Below, piece by piece: positions 1-12,600 of a stretch of 64,000 nucleotides of DNA. A model generated the notes under the pieces. That model was not told where the DNA came from, searched no databases, and worked only from the letters and a program-made list of their open reading frames with translations. The stretch spans positions 8,693,868 through 8,757,867 of the forward strand of contig OZ038322.1 in assembly GCA_964035795.1 (NCBI GenBank), written 5' to 3'. Every line of letters starts with the position of its first letter. Position 1 is the first letter of the stretch. The DNA comes from Pterobdella sp. o SKG-2022. Taxonomy: Eukaryota; Annelida; Clitellata; Hirudinida; Piscicolidae. A program made the position numbers and the translations under genes.

Positions 1-3000
1 TTGTTACAATTTTCGAATGTATTAATGAAGTAGGATGTTTTGAAGTGAAACTTTCGTTGCATGCATCTCTTGAGAATGTTTTCAGTAATGTTGTTGTAGT
101 TGATTTCGATGTTTTTATTGTTTTCGTTTTTATAGTTGTTCTTATTATTGTTGTTGCTTCAGTTGCAGTCAGGGTGATAGTCTCAGTCGTTGTAGGGGTA
201 GTAGTAGTAGTAGTTGATGTAGTTATAGGGGTCGTTAACGTTGTTTTTGTCGTTGACATTGTTGTTTTTTTTGTTTTGTTTGTTGTTAGTGATTTTCTCA
301 GAATAATCTTCATTGTTGTTGTGGTCGTTGTAGTTTCAGTTGTGTTTCTGATTGTGACTGTATTGGTAACAGTAGTTGTCGATTTTGCTGTTAATGTTTT
401 TGTTGTTGTTGTAGTTGTTGTAGTTTCAGTTGTAGAAAGGGTTGTGTTTGTGAGGGTCGTAGTAGTTGTCATTGTTGTTGATGCAAATGTTGATTTTTTA
501 GTTGCTTTTGTTGTTTCAGTTGTGTTTGTAGTGGAGATGGTATTTTTGGATGTAGTTGTTTTTGTTGTCGTTTTAGTTGTTGTATTTCCAGTTGTTGAAG
601 TGATAACGGTTTTTGTTGTGGCAGTTACAGTAGTTGTCAATGTTGTTGTTGTTAATGTTGCTTTTGATGTTGAAGTTGTTGTAGTTTCAGTTTTCAAAAA
701 GGTTTTAATAGTGGTTGTGGTTGCAATAGTTTTATTAGTTGTTGTTGTTGATGCAATTGTTGATGTTGTTGTTTTCTTTGTTGTTTCAGTCGAGATTGGA
801 GTGGAGAGGGTAGTTGTGAATGTAATTTTTGTTGTTGTAGCTGTCGTTTTAGTTGTTGTTGTTTCCGTTGTCGAAAAAGTATTGGTTGTTGTTGTGATGG
901 TAACAGTAGTTATCAATGTTGTTCTTTTCAATGTTTCCATTGCTGTTGTAGTTTCAGTTTCAGAGGGGGTTGTGGTCGTGATTGTGTTTTGGGTATTTGT
1001 AGTAAATTTCGTTGTTGTTGATGCAATTGTCGTCTTTGTTGTTTCAGTTGTGTTCGGAGTGGAGATGTTTGTTGTAGATGTAGTTGTTTTTGTTGTCGTT
1101 TTAGTTATTGTAGTATCAGTTGCTGAAGTGGTAACGGTTTTTGTTGTGATGGTTACAGTAGTTGTCGAGGCTCTTGTTGCATATGTTACTGTTGATGCTG
1201 TAGTTGTTGTAGTTTCAGTTTTAGGGGGAGTTGAAGGAGTGTTTGTGGTTGCAATGGTCTTAGTAGTTGTCATTGTTATTGTTGTTTTTGATTTTGTTGT
1301 TGTTTTTGTTGTTTTTGTTGTTGTTGTTGTTATAGGTAATGTAGTTTCAGTTTCAGAAAAGATCGTAGTAAGGGTTGTGGTTGAAATGGTTTTTGTTGAT
1401 GCAATTTTCGATGTTGTTGTTGTCTTTGTTGCTTCAGTTGGGATTAGGGTGGAAATAATAGTTGTGGATGTAGTCATTTCTGTTTTTGTTGTTGTTGTTG
1501 TTGTATTTGTTGTTGTTGTTGTTGTTGTTGTTGTTATTGTTGTTGTTGCTGTTGTTGTTGTTGTTGTTGTTGTTGTCGTTATAGGTGATGTAGTTTCAGT
1601 TTCAGAAAAGATCGTAGTAAGGGTTGTGGTTGAAATGGTTTTTGTTGATGCAATTTTCGATGTTGTTGTTGTCTTTGTTGCTTCAGTTGGGATTAGGGTG
1701 GAAATAATAGTTGTGGATGTAGTCATTTCTGTTTTTTTTGTTGTTGTTGTTGTTGTATTTGTTGTTGTTGTTGTTGTTGTTATTGTTGTTGTTGCTGTTG
1801 TTGTTGTTGTCGTTATAGGTGATGTAGTTTCAGTTTCAGAAAAGATCGTAGTAAGGGTTGTGGTTGAAATGGTTTTTGTTGATGCAATTTTCGATGTTGT
1901 TGTTGTCTTTGTTGCTTCAGTTGGGATTATGGTGGAAATAATAGTTGTGGATGTAGTCATTTCTGTTTTTTTTGTTGTTTTTGTTGTTGTTGTATTTGTT
2001 GTTGTTGTTGTTGTTATTGTTGTTGTTGTTGTTGTTGTCGTTATAGGTGATGTAGTTTCAGTTTCAGAAAAGATAGTAGTAAGGGTTGTGGTTGAAATGG
2101 TTTTTGTTGATGCAATTTTCGATGTTGTTGTTGTCTTTGTTGCTTCAGTCGGAATTGGGGTAAAAATAGTAGTTGTGGATGTAGTTGTTTTTGTTGTTTC
2201 TATTGTTGTTGGTTTTGTTGTTGTCGTTTTTGTTTCCGTTCTAGTTGTTGTGGAGGAGGTTTTGATTGTTGCTGTGGTGGTGACAGTAGTTTTTGATGTT
2301 GTTGTTATTAGTGTTTCTGTTTCTGTTGTAGTTGTTGTAGTTTCAATTTCAAAGAAGGTTGTGGTAATAGTTGTGGATGGAATGGTTGTAATAACTGTTG
2401 TTATTGATGCAATTTTCGATGTTGTTGTTGTCTTTGTTGTTTCAGTTGGGATTGGGGTGGAAATAGTAGTTGTGAATGTAGTCATTTCTATTATTTTTGT
2501 TGTTGTTTTTGTTGTTGTTGTATTTGTTGTTGTTGTTGTTGTTGTTGTTGTGGTCGTTATAGGTGATGTAGTTTCAGTTTCAGAAAAGATCGTAGTAAGG
2601 GTTGTGGTTGAAATGGTTTTTGTTGATGCAATTTTCGATGTTGTTGTTGTTTTTGTTGCTTCAGTTGGGATTGGGGTGGAAATAATAGTTGTGGATGTAG
2701 TCATTTCTGTTGTTGTTGTTGTTGTTGTTGTGGTCGTTATAGGTGATGTAGTTTCAGTTTCAGAAAAGATCGTAGTAAAGGTTGTGGTTGAAATGGTTTT
2801 TGTTGATGCAATTTTCGATGTTGTTGTTGTTTTTTTTGCTTCAGTTGGGATTAGGGTGGAAATAATAGTTGTGGATGTAGTCAATTCTGTTGTTTTTGTT
2901 GTTGTTGTTGTTGTTATTGTATTTGTTATTGTTGTTGTTATTATTGTTGTTGTTGTTTTTGTTGTTGTTGTTGTTGTGGTCGTTATAGGTGATGTAGTTT

Positions 3001-3508
3001 CAGTTTCAGAAAAGATCGTATTAAGGGTTGTGGTTGAAATGGTTTTTGTTGATGCAATTTTCGATGTTGTTGTTGTCTTTGTTGCTTCAGTCGGAATTGG
3101 GGTAAAAATAGTAGTTGTGGATGTAGTTGTTTTTGTTGTTTCTATTGTTGTTGGTTTTGTTGTTGTCGTTTTTGTTTCCGTTCTAGTTGTTGTGGAGGAG
3201 GTTTTGATTGTTGCTGTGGTGGTGACAGTAGTTTTTGATGTTGTTGTTATTAGTGTTTCTGTTTCTGTTGTAGTTGTTGTAGTTTCAATTTCAAAGAAGG
3301 TTGTGGTAATGGTTGTGGATGGAATGGTTGTAATAACTGTTGTTATTGATGCAATTTTCGATGTTGTTGTTGTCTTCGTTGTTTCAGTTGGGATTGGGGT
3401 GGAAATAGTAGTTGTGGATGTAGTCATTTCTGTTATTTTTGTTGTTGTATTTGTTGTTGTTTTTGTTGTTGTTGTATTTGTTTTTGTTGTTGTTGTTTTT
3501 GTTGTTGC

Positions 3509-3556
<48 letters not shown>

Positions 3557-4683
3557 GGTCGTTATAGGTGATGTAGTTTCAGTTTCAGAAAAGATCGTAG
3601 TAAAGGTTGTGGTTGAAATGGTTTTTGTTGATGCAATTTTCGATGTTGTTGTTGTCTTCGTTGTTTCAGTTGGGATTGGGGTGGAAATAGTAGTTGTGGG
3701 TGTAGTCATTTCTGTTATTTTTGTTGTTGTATTTGTTGTTGTTTTTGTTGTTGTTGTATTTGTTTTTGTTGTTGTTGTTTTTGTTGTTGCTGTTGTTGTT
3801 GTTGTTGTTGTTGTTGTGGTCGTTATAGGTGATGTAGTTTCAGTTTCAGAAAAGATCGTAGTAAGGGTTGTGGTTGAAATGGTTTTTGTTGATGCAATTT
3901 TCGATGTTGTTGTTGTTTTTGTTGCTTCAGTTGAGATTAGGGTGGAAATAATAGTTGTGGATGTAATCATTTCTGTTGTTTTTGTTGTTGTTGTTGTTGT
4001 TGTTATTGTATTTGTTTTTGTTGTTGTTATTATTGTTGTTGTTGTTTTTGTTGTTGTTGTTGTTGTTATAGGTGATGTAGTTTCAGTTTCAGAAAAGATC
4101 GTACTAAGGGTTGTGGTTGAAATGGTTTTTGTTGATGCAATTTTCGATGTTGTTGTTGTCTTTGTTGCTTCAGTCGGAATTGGGGTAAAAATAGTAGTTG
4201 TGGATGTAGTTGTTTTTGTTGTTTCTATTGTTGTTGGTTTTGTTGTTGTCGTTTTTGTTTCCGTTCTAGTTGTTGTGGAGGAGGTATTGGTTGTTGTTGT
4301 GGTGGTGACAGTAGTTTTTGATGTTGTTTTCATTAGTGTTTCTGTTTCGGTTGTATTTGTTGTAGTTTCAGTTTCAAAGGAGGTTGTGGTATTGGTTGTG
4401 GTTAGAATGGTTGTAATAATTGTTGTTGTTGATGCAATTATTGATTGTGTTGTTGTCTTTGTTGCTTCATTTGGGATTGGGGTGGAAATAGTTGTTGTGG
4501 ATGTAGTTTTTTCTGTTGTTTTTGTTGTTGTTGTTTTTATTGTTTTTAAGTTTGACTTAGTTGTAATTTTTGTTTCAGTTGTGCCATCCGATGATACCGT
4601 GTAGATTTTTGTGCTCGTGGTTGAGGTGTAGGATAGGCTGGCGGTTTCATTTTCTTCAGAAGTGAATTCATTCTTCGGATTGC
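1..4683 (-). CDS. Thr-rich mucin-like secreted protein, repeat exon (partial, runs off left edge)
   Basis: On the minus strand one frame is open from position 4683 to position 1 with no stop. It is dominated by Thr, with Ser, Pro, Lys, Glu and Ile. Typical short motifs are TTTTTTT, SETETTSP, EMTTSTTI, IPTEATKT and KIASTKTIS, plus scattered N-x-T sequons. This is the composition of a mucin-type, O-glycosylated stalk or gel protein. The exon probably starts after an AG at 4684-4685: the frame upstream hits a stop within a few codons, and no ATG fits. The first residues (NPKNEFTSEENET) are not repetitive. The start phase (two bases, GC) would complete the codon left open by the signal-peptide exon at 8684-8987 as Cys, so I infer that these belong to one gene. 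The left end becomes less Thr-rich and continues outside the window. The opposite strand has a 1519-codon Val-rich ORF, which I regard as the antisense shadow. Confidence 0.6.
1320..4560. repeat. Coding minisatellite with higher-order units inside the mucin exon
   Basis: A block beginning gatgtagtttcagtttcag recurs about ten times (near 1337, 1587, 1821, 2049, 2565, 2745, 2992, 3569, 3830 and 4075). Units are about 180-580 nt long and are separated by variable (GTT)n/(GTA)n tracts. A larger unit with an extra segment (near 2150-2560) recurs near 3090-3560 and again near 4170-4500, so units are nested. The (GTT)n runs vary in length between copies, as expected from slippage and unequal exchange, and they always keep the minus-strand frame open. 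Confidence 0.85.
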
Positions 4684-7600
4684 CTTCAATTTTTTAATGT
4701 CAATGGTTCATTTTTTAAACATTTTTAGGTGAATCATCTATGACTAGTTAAAAATTTTACGTTATTTATGATAATTAATTTTTAAAATCACTTGGTTTTG
4801 TTGACTTTTAGTTAATTCTATTAAAGTAATTTTGCTCACAAATAAAGTCTTATTTATAAATTTTGAACCAAACGTTTAGTTTTTCAAAAAATTTTGAAAA
4901 TTTTTGAATGTTTTTTAATCAATAAAATATAATCGAATTGTTTTATTTCAAAAAATTTTAATAAAATGAAATTGATACATGATGTCTCTGAAGAATATTT
5001 AAATCTCTAGTCCATTAAGTTTTAGTCGATTCACATTTCACATAGTTGTCTCAACCTCTCGTTATATCGGGCTTTCATAAGTTTATATTACTATAAAATT
5101 TGTCATTCACGTCTTTATATATTTCTTTTTATTGCAAAACAAAGCAGTTTTTAAATTTCCTAATTATTGAGCGTTGCTGTAATTTCATTGGCTTCTTAAA
5201 TTTGCATTGAGGCATTCTTGTGTAGGTTATTTTCATATTTTCCCATAAACCTCCTTTTGATGGCTTACGTCATAAAAGCTTGATTATTTTTAATGGAAAC
5301 TTACTTCATATTCTAATAATAACGACATTAGCACGTTTTTTAGAGAGCTTTTTAGCATTATTATTAACTGACCGAAATTTTCAATTTTACCGTATTTATA
5401 AGTGTTCAAAAAGTATTTTTTTGAACAAGTTTTTTATATTTTATTTCGAGTCAACTCTTTCGCTTTCTTCAGCTTCAACAACCCTTCTCTTCCAAGTTCT
5501 TTTAGCAACCATCAATGTCGCTTAAGAATGAAGCAACCCTAGAAGCATTTAACTGCTACGTCAACGGTTGAGAATCAACATTCAGTGCCCAATGTTTCAT
5601 TATGATGAAAAATATGCAAGCCTCAATTTAACCCAGTCAAGTTGTCACAGTCTGGATGCATGGGTCTGGATTTATTAAGATATCTATAGATCTCTGAATA
5701 ATTGTCCGTTGTCAATTACTGGTTTCATGTTTTACCAGAATTTAACTTTGGCATCTTTGGCTTCCACTATTATCCTAATCATGTCGATAGGGTGACTTTA
5801 AGATAGGTAATCATCTGTTTTTGGGGAAATTGTGCATTTTTACTATGTCAAAAACATTTTCATGCTTTATCGCCATTGGCTGGTTCGGTAGTTTGAAGAT
5901 GAGAACAAAAAAACACTTTTTCCCACCATTGCTTTGTGATTGCCTCGTTCCTGTTTATACTGTTTAAAAAAAACTCTTCTACCTCCTTTAGCTTTGTTTC
6001 AAAATTTCATGTTTTCTTGAAGTATTTGCAAAAATAGGTCTGATGTATGTGAAGTTTAGTTTATATTTATTTTTCAATTTAATGTGTTTTGAAGTTGAAA
6101 ATTCTTTAATTTTTTTTATTTACCTTCTTTTGTTTCTTTGAGATTTTTGATATTGCACTAAATAAAAGTAATAAGTAAGCTAGCGAAAGGCCGATTACAA
6201 AGTTCACTAAATACGTAAAAATTTGGGCAGCCATTATTGCAACTCGTGAGATAATTTTCTAAATTCTATTCAAATTAGAATTTTCAGTTTTCAAACTTCA
6301 GTAAATTGAGGTTTTCAGGAATATTCTATTGTTATTTGAGAATAGTATTTAAATGACTCACAGTAATGCTGGGGAGCTAAAAATTGCACAACTATTCAAT
6401 AAGCTGTATTTCTAAAACAGTTCATAACGCAAGTATCTCAAATTGATATTTTATGCTTTCTGAAAATCTAATTATTTTCATTGACTGATTAACTAATGCT
6501 CGGCTTCTTTTCATTCCTTAAATGGATCTTCAGTGTTCTGGTTTCTGAATTACTTAATGTGCCAGTTGACTTTTTCAATTCTACCAAGCCACATCTAGTT
6601 CTTAATTTTTGTTGTCATCATGACAAATAAATTTTTTTGCATTACATGGCTCAGTGTTGTAATATTCCATGCTGCAGTTTTTAATTGGTTTTTGGTAATG
6701 GTATTTCGTTCAAGACTTAGCTGTCAGCTATTAAATACCCTATCAAACATGAAAGCAACATGATAGAAAGGGGAAGTTACTTGATGCCATGTCATTGCAT
6801 TTAATCTATTCTGTTTTGTTTTCTTAAAAAATAACACAAAAAGTTTTGTTTTTTTGATAAATACTTCATGGTTCTCACAATAGTGAAAATATTATTAATT
6901 GTCTTAGTCTTCGCAGTAGGACACTTCAACTACACTATCAGCGGGTCCTTTAGTTATTAGATGTTTGGTCTTTTCTACCAAGATCCCTTCAAACCTGCAC
7001 CCTGTTGTCTGATACAGAAAATGTTGTTTGCTTTAGGTTTTAATTGCTTACACTATATAACTTGATGAAAAATGAATAAATTCAAAAGTAATGATAAAAA
7101 TGATATAGTTGAAAAAAAATATATATTTAGTGAAAGAAACTCAGAAAAGTTTGGTTTGCTACTAACGTGGGAAAATGATGAAAAAATTGAGACGTGAGAT
7201 AATTAAGAGTTCAGATTTCAATATGGACCAGAGACCTAACAAGACCAATCTAGAAAAATTTTCGATCTTATCTTTCAATAAAATTGTATAGATCATCTTA
7301 TATAAGGTTTTGATACGATTATTTTTAATTTTCTATGATAAGGTTTAGCATCGAAAATTTTAGTTTGGTTTGAAAGATGAATGTATATATAATTTTCTAT
7401 TTGACGTCTAAAATAGCACGTTATTCGAGTTTTTTATTCTGTAATTTCTTTGAAAACAAGAAACATAATCAAAAATAAATAAATAAAAATAAACAAAAAA
7501 ATAATTGAATGACTATAAAAAAATGATTTTATTCTAATTATTCTGTGAAAATTTCATGGCACTGATGCTTCAAACAATTTGAAAAAAAAAACTATCTCAT

Positions 7601-8683
7601 GACATTTAAGCTCAAAACATTAGCTTATAATTCTATATGTTTAATAATGATTTTATCAAAAAAAAATTCACAATGTAGAAAGCTGGTAACATTGGAAAAA
7701 ATAGAAATATCTTAAGTGAACCGCTAGAATCCTTCCCCAAAGTATCAATCAACTGTGCATATGGTTAAACACATTTCAAGGTGTAACGTGCATTTTCATG
7801 TATTTTATATGATTCGACTTCGTGATTATAAATCATTATAATGAAAGGGTTTTGCTCAAATGCATATTTTATGGGTTTCTGTATTTTATTCAATTTGAGG
7901 GCTTTGAGCATATTCTTTATCATTTGACAGTTTTCGTAAGTTTTTAGCGTATTCTTAATAATAAAATACTGGGATTAATTTTATAAAAAAAATGACTTTT
8001 TATTAATAACTGGTTAAAAGAGCTCACAGTTAGCAAACTAGGTTTTCTGCAAAAGTAGTTAGCTTGAGAACGGGTACGCAAGTTGAGTAGAAAAGAAATC
8101 CATAGATGAAGGCGATTGGTGAAAAAAAGCGGGATGAGAGAAAGTTAGAAAAAGCAGGCTGGTGCAGCCACAGATCAGAGTTCAAATATCTGAGAAACTC
8201 ATGAGTGCCTAAAAGAAAGAATCTCATATATGTAAGTAGGTTTAGTGAAATAGAGATTGTTAGCAAAAAGCTACAGTAACTTGAACTTGGCTCTTAGGGC
8301 TACAAGCAACCAATGAAGAATATCAAGGCAAGCTCTAAAGGAAAAATAATTGCCTTGAAAAACAGTTTTGACAGCTTAATTCTAGAAAGACTGCATTTTC
8401 GAAATGAGACAGTTTTGAAGTCCGCAAAGTTGCAATAGTGGAGCTTGGAAAGGACTAACGAGATAGTAAAGGCAGTGCTGAAAAAGAAATTTGCGTATTG
8501 GTTTCGTCACATGAAAATACAGAATTAAAAATTGTAATAGCTGAACAAGTCAAAAATGACTTTTTTATTGTAATATATTTCAATATGCCTAAAACTTTTT
8601 CTTTTTCCACATTACTTTTTTTATTTTAGCCAAAAAATACAGAAAGTTTTCCAAATCTAAATATACTATAAAATAGAACTCAC
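4684..8683. other. Likely large intron of the mucin-like gene; mostly unannotated AT-rich DNA
   Basis: I see no confident gene here. If the signal-peptide exon and the Thr-rich exon are one gene, this is intron. Two less AT-rich patches (about 5560-5830 and 6890-7015) have short open frames on one or both strands. The second is listed separately as a candidate exon. 8030-8480 is slightly more complex sequence but shows no convincing frame on either strand. Confidence 0.4.
6904..7008 (-). CDS. Candidate terminal exon, 34 residues, unknown
   Basis: On the minus strand a good acceptor (TTTTCTGTATCAG) is followed by an open frame containing GCRFEGILVEKTKHL and VVEVSYCED, then a TAA. The stretch is visibly less AT-rich than its surroundings and has two Cys, a pattern that could suit a small disulfide-bonded module. 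Its phase (0) does not fit the donor of the exon at 8684-8987 (phase 1). At least one more exon would therefore be needed, or this belongs to another gene or a fossil. I do not recognise the family. Confidence 0.22.
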   Translation of the reverse strand, partial: TTGCRFEGILVEKTKHLITKGPADSVVEVSYCED

Positions 8684-8987
8684 ACTCATTAGCTGGAACA
8701 TCACAAGGCTTTTCATTTCCATTATTATTTTTATTCTTATTCCCATTGCCATTTCCATTACCATTCTCCTTGCCATTTCCTCTGTTACCATTCCCAGGGT
8801 CTTTATTTACTTTTTCTTTATTATTGAAGTCGGTTTTAACACTTGAAAAAAGAAAGAATAGATTTGGAGTTGGAATTTGTGCTGTAAAAGATTCGGTTAT
8901 ATTTGTATTGCTCTTTTCATTGCCAAACGTTTCACCCATTAATAATATAAATATCATCAAGTTGAGCATTTTTTTCTTCCTTAACAT
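8684..8987 (-). CDS. Signal-peptide exon of a secreted protein, probably the mucin-like gene
   Basis: The exon starts at ATG 8987. The peptide opens with lysines (MLRKKK), then a hydrophobic core (MLNLMIFILLMGETFG) typical of a signal peptide; an internal Met at residue 7 is an alternative start. Then come N-glycosylation sequons (NITES), a low-complexity Gly-Asn tract (GNGNGNGNKNKNNNGN) and the end PCDVPANE. A strong donor (T|GTGAGT) ends the exon at 8684 in phase 1; the open frame beyond it is intron read-through. The next convincing coding sequence downstream on this strand is the Thr-rich exon, and its phase is compatible, giving a Cys codon across the junction. The join is inferred; intermediate exons cannot be excluded. 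Confidence 0.55.
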
Positions 8988-9653
8988 TTTGAGAGGGTTG
9001 TATTTTAAAATTTACATTTTGGATTTTTTAAATATTTTTGATGTTTTTTTATGATTCTTTTTTTTTGTTCTAGAACTTTCAAAGTTGTACTCTCATCATG
9101 TGATTTTCTGAATAGTTTTGTTTGACTTGAATGTTAACTTTTCAAAATAAATATGTTTCTATCCAGATAAAAGTAAGTGGTAAAACTTTGGAATTAATGA
9201 TATATAAAATCTTGTTCACACAATTTATTTCTTTTTCATAATCCTTAAACAACTTTTTTGTTAGCCTTAAATAACCATTATCATTTCGTAAGCTGAACAA
9301 TGTAGTCTATAGCAGAAGACGTTACTGGCTTTTATAAAGTGAATACAAAATCGAAATTTGCTTTATTCAAGGATCATAAAACATTTTCCAACGTAAAGTT
9401 TGTGGTTTTATAAATGAAACACTTAAACTTCAAAAATTTTAATTTTACGTAGAAAGCTTCAAAGCACTTTTTAGACCCTTCAAAATGATTTTAAATATGC
9501 AGAGAAACGATGTCGTATTAGTGAATGAACAAAAGAAGCAATGTTTTGAACTTGTTGGATGATTTTCCATCTTGAAATACTTGCAAAAAAATTTGAACTT
9601 TCTGAATCAAAAAATAAAAAGTACGTAAGTTTGACGATTCTAAATCACAAAAT
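8988..9653. other. Intergenic, nothing recognised
   Basis: AT-rich spacer between the start of the secreted-protein exon and the 3' end of the myosin rod gene. It should hold the promoter of the former and the 3' UTR of the latter. No clear element is visible. Confidence 0.4.
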
Positions 9654-12600
9654 TCAGTGGGACTCTGTCTTAGTTTCTTGAATGACTTTGGTTTTAACGC
9701 TCACCCCGCTAGGAGGCAGTTGGTAATCTGCATTTGTAGAGTGGGCGGTTTGCGAGGAGTATAATGGAACATGCAAGCCACTAAGTCCTGAATAGCCGCT
9801 CAGACTTGAGTACCCACTCAACGTATTAAGAGGCTGCAACTGGAGTGGTGTGGTTATATTATTTAAGCCAATTTTAGAAAATTTATCAATAAAAATTAAT
9901 TAAATTAACAATTATATTTTAAACATCTGGAAAGTTTTTGGAAACTTATTTAATTCTAAAAACTTTAGATATAGGATAAACTAACTGATTCTCCTCTGGT
10001 GATAGAAGATCTGCTTTTACTCCTGTATTGTCCTGAAAGACTCTCTGCTAAATCAGCTCTTGCCTCAGACTCTTCAAGCTCCTGCTGCAGCTTGCGGTAC
10101 TTGCCCACGTTCAATGCTGCTATCTCCTCCTGTAGCATGCAATAAATAGTTAATTCAAAGCCTACTGGTGGTCTAAAGTAACTATATTAGCAGATACTTC
10201 AGGCTGTTATAGTGAATGAGTTTTGTAAAATATCTGAAACCGCTTCAAGAGCTTGTTTCTTGTATCCCTGGACTTTCTGTTGCAACTTGTCGACCAATCC
10301 ATTAAGTTTGTCATGCTCTTTTGTTGCTTCGTCCAGTTGGAAATGTAACTCTTGAATTCTGAATGTTTAATAAATAAAATATATAAACATTAAATTTTGA
10401 GGCTCTTGTTCTTATTATAAATGTCACACCTTCTTTCTTGCTTTCTGATGATTTTTTGAGCATCTGTGTGCTTGTGTTGTTCTCTTTCAATTTCTTTTTC
10501 AGCTTCAGACAACCTTTGTTCGAGTCCTTGAATCTGTTTCTTACCTGAATATCCAATAGTTAATAGTGATACTAATGATTTTTTCATTTTTCTGTCTGAG
10601 TATACAAACCGCCTGTGAGAATGGCAGCTTCAGCTTCATCGAGTCTTCTTTGCAATTCTCTCACCTTTAACACGCATTATTCATATCAATTTTTACTAAA
10701 ACTTTCAAAAAATTTATTTGTTAAACAGAGAATAAAAATTAAAATGTTCAAGTAAGTTTAAAGTTTTATAAAATCAATTCTTTAAATTTTTATGTTAGAA
10801 TTTCGGACTTTTATGTTAAGATTATGAATTTTCAAACAATGTAGTCGCAAATCGAGGCGGTTTTTATAATTTTTAGGACACAAGCTGCACACAAAAGGTC
10901 TTTCTCCCGTATGTTTTCTCATATGTGATTTCAAATGACCTTTTTGTGTGAACTTTTTATGACACACACCACACTCATGGGGTTTTTCTCCGGTGTGTGT
11001 TTTCATGTGTTGCTTCAAATTTAAATTGAAGGAGAATGATTTGAGACATAGTCCACACTGGAAAGGTTTGAAACCTGTGTGGCTACGTAGGTGGTTCTCG
11101 TATTGAGACTTGTAAAAGAAGGCTTTATCGCAGTAAGGACATTTGAAGGAATTTTTCGATGAAATGAGTTTTTCGCCCTTATTGTTTGGTCTATCGGAAA
11201 AGGTTTTGTTTATCAAAGGGTCATGTGTTGAAGAACTACAACTGTTGTCTTGATGATTAGAATATGTATCTGAGTAGAAGTCAGTGTTCAGTGTTGCTAG
11301 ACCTTCATCTTTTTCGTTTACAAAGGTGACAAAATTATCTTTGGGATTTTCTATTCTTTTCTCAACGTCAGTTTTCAAATCAACCAACGCCACATAAAGA
11401 TCACTCCATTCTTCAACACTCAAATGCTGCCTCAACAATAGTTTTCCTGTGTACATATAATGAATCACTAACTTCACAGCGTAAAGAGGAAACAGTGAAA
11501 AGTCAAATACATATTCCACACTATTTATTTGTTCACCAGTAATTCCCATTTGTATATGATCGGTATATATTGAATTCGTAGATGTTTCTTTAAATATGTT
11601 ATTGTTTAGGTATTTGGATACGGCACAAGCGATAAGTGCATGGCATGGTACTTTTATATTTCCACAAACAAATTTTGAATCAATCAAATAATTTGACCTT
11701 CTATATTCATCAATGGTGCTGAAGATCTTATAGACATATTCCGTAAACTCTTGCTTGACGATCTTGTTTTTATCATCCACACAACCATCGAATGATGTAT
11801 GGTTGTAGTTGTTGAAAATCACATAAGATTCAAGCACCGTGCCAAAACTTGTCGATTTTATATTCACGTTCAGACATTTTCTATTCATTACAGTTGTTCC
11901 AAATTGTTTCAAGTAAACGAAAAGTTTGTCAATGTCTTCAAGTTTATCAACAAGTAAATTTCCCGTATATATATATTCAAGCAACCCTTTGACCATAGCA
12001 ACATCTATTCCTTTGAAATTCAAAACAACATTTCCCAAAAGATTTTGTTCTAAATCTTGGTTGTTTTTGAAATATTTGTAGAAATAGTCGCTTCCTGCTG
12101 ACAAAATCAAAGAATGCGCCCTTATCTCTTGACAATCGGTCGATAAAACAACATCACACAAATGGTTTGTTAGTCTGAAATGATTAATCTTGTCGAAAAT
12201 ATTAAGAAAGTAATTTTCTTCTGCTGCCGTCATGTTGTCAAAGTTGTTTAATAAATTCTAACAATATCCTACACGAGGTCTTGTTGTTTGACGTCTAAAT
12301 ACTAGAGTTAGAGCTTTTATATATATCTTTAAGGTACGATAATTACAAGTTTAATTTCAAGGCTTTTCGATTACATTTCAAAGAATTATACAAAGCACAG
12401 TCGTCTAGTATACTTTGAAGTCTCATTATTATTTTAAGCGGATTAGTTTTTTAATTGTTCCTTTTTTTAAAATTAATATTGTTTTTTTAACAAAGAATTT
12501 AAATTAATTTTATCACTCGTGAATAATTCCTGATATATTTTTTTAAAATTAGGTGTCAAATATTATCATGATGAAAAAAAATCAAATGAATTAGAATAGA

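Noticed and set aside
1320..4560. Possible CRISPR-like or satellite array
   Set aside because: Repeats are long, unequal, nested and translate in one frame; this is eukaryotic coding repeat, not a CRISPR array.
45..4604. 1519-codon Val-rich plus-strand ORF
   Set aside because: Antisense shadow of a Thr-rich minus-strand frame. The plus product is a near-homopolymer of Val with no start context or domain, starts with GTG, and lacks any recognisable protein features.
5640..5820. Exon-like frames on both strands (for example FNFGIFGFHYYPNH on plus)
   Set aside because: Possible splice sites leave in-frame stops on each strand, and no neighbouring exon matches in phase.
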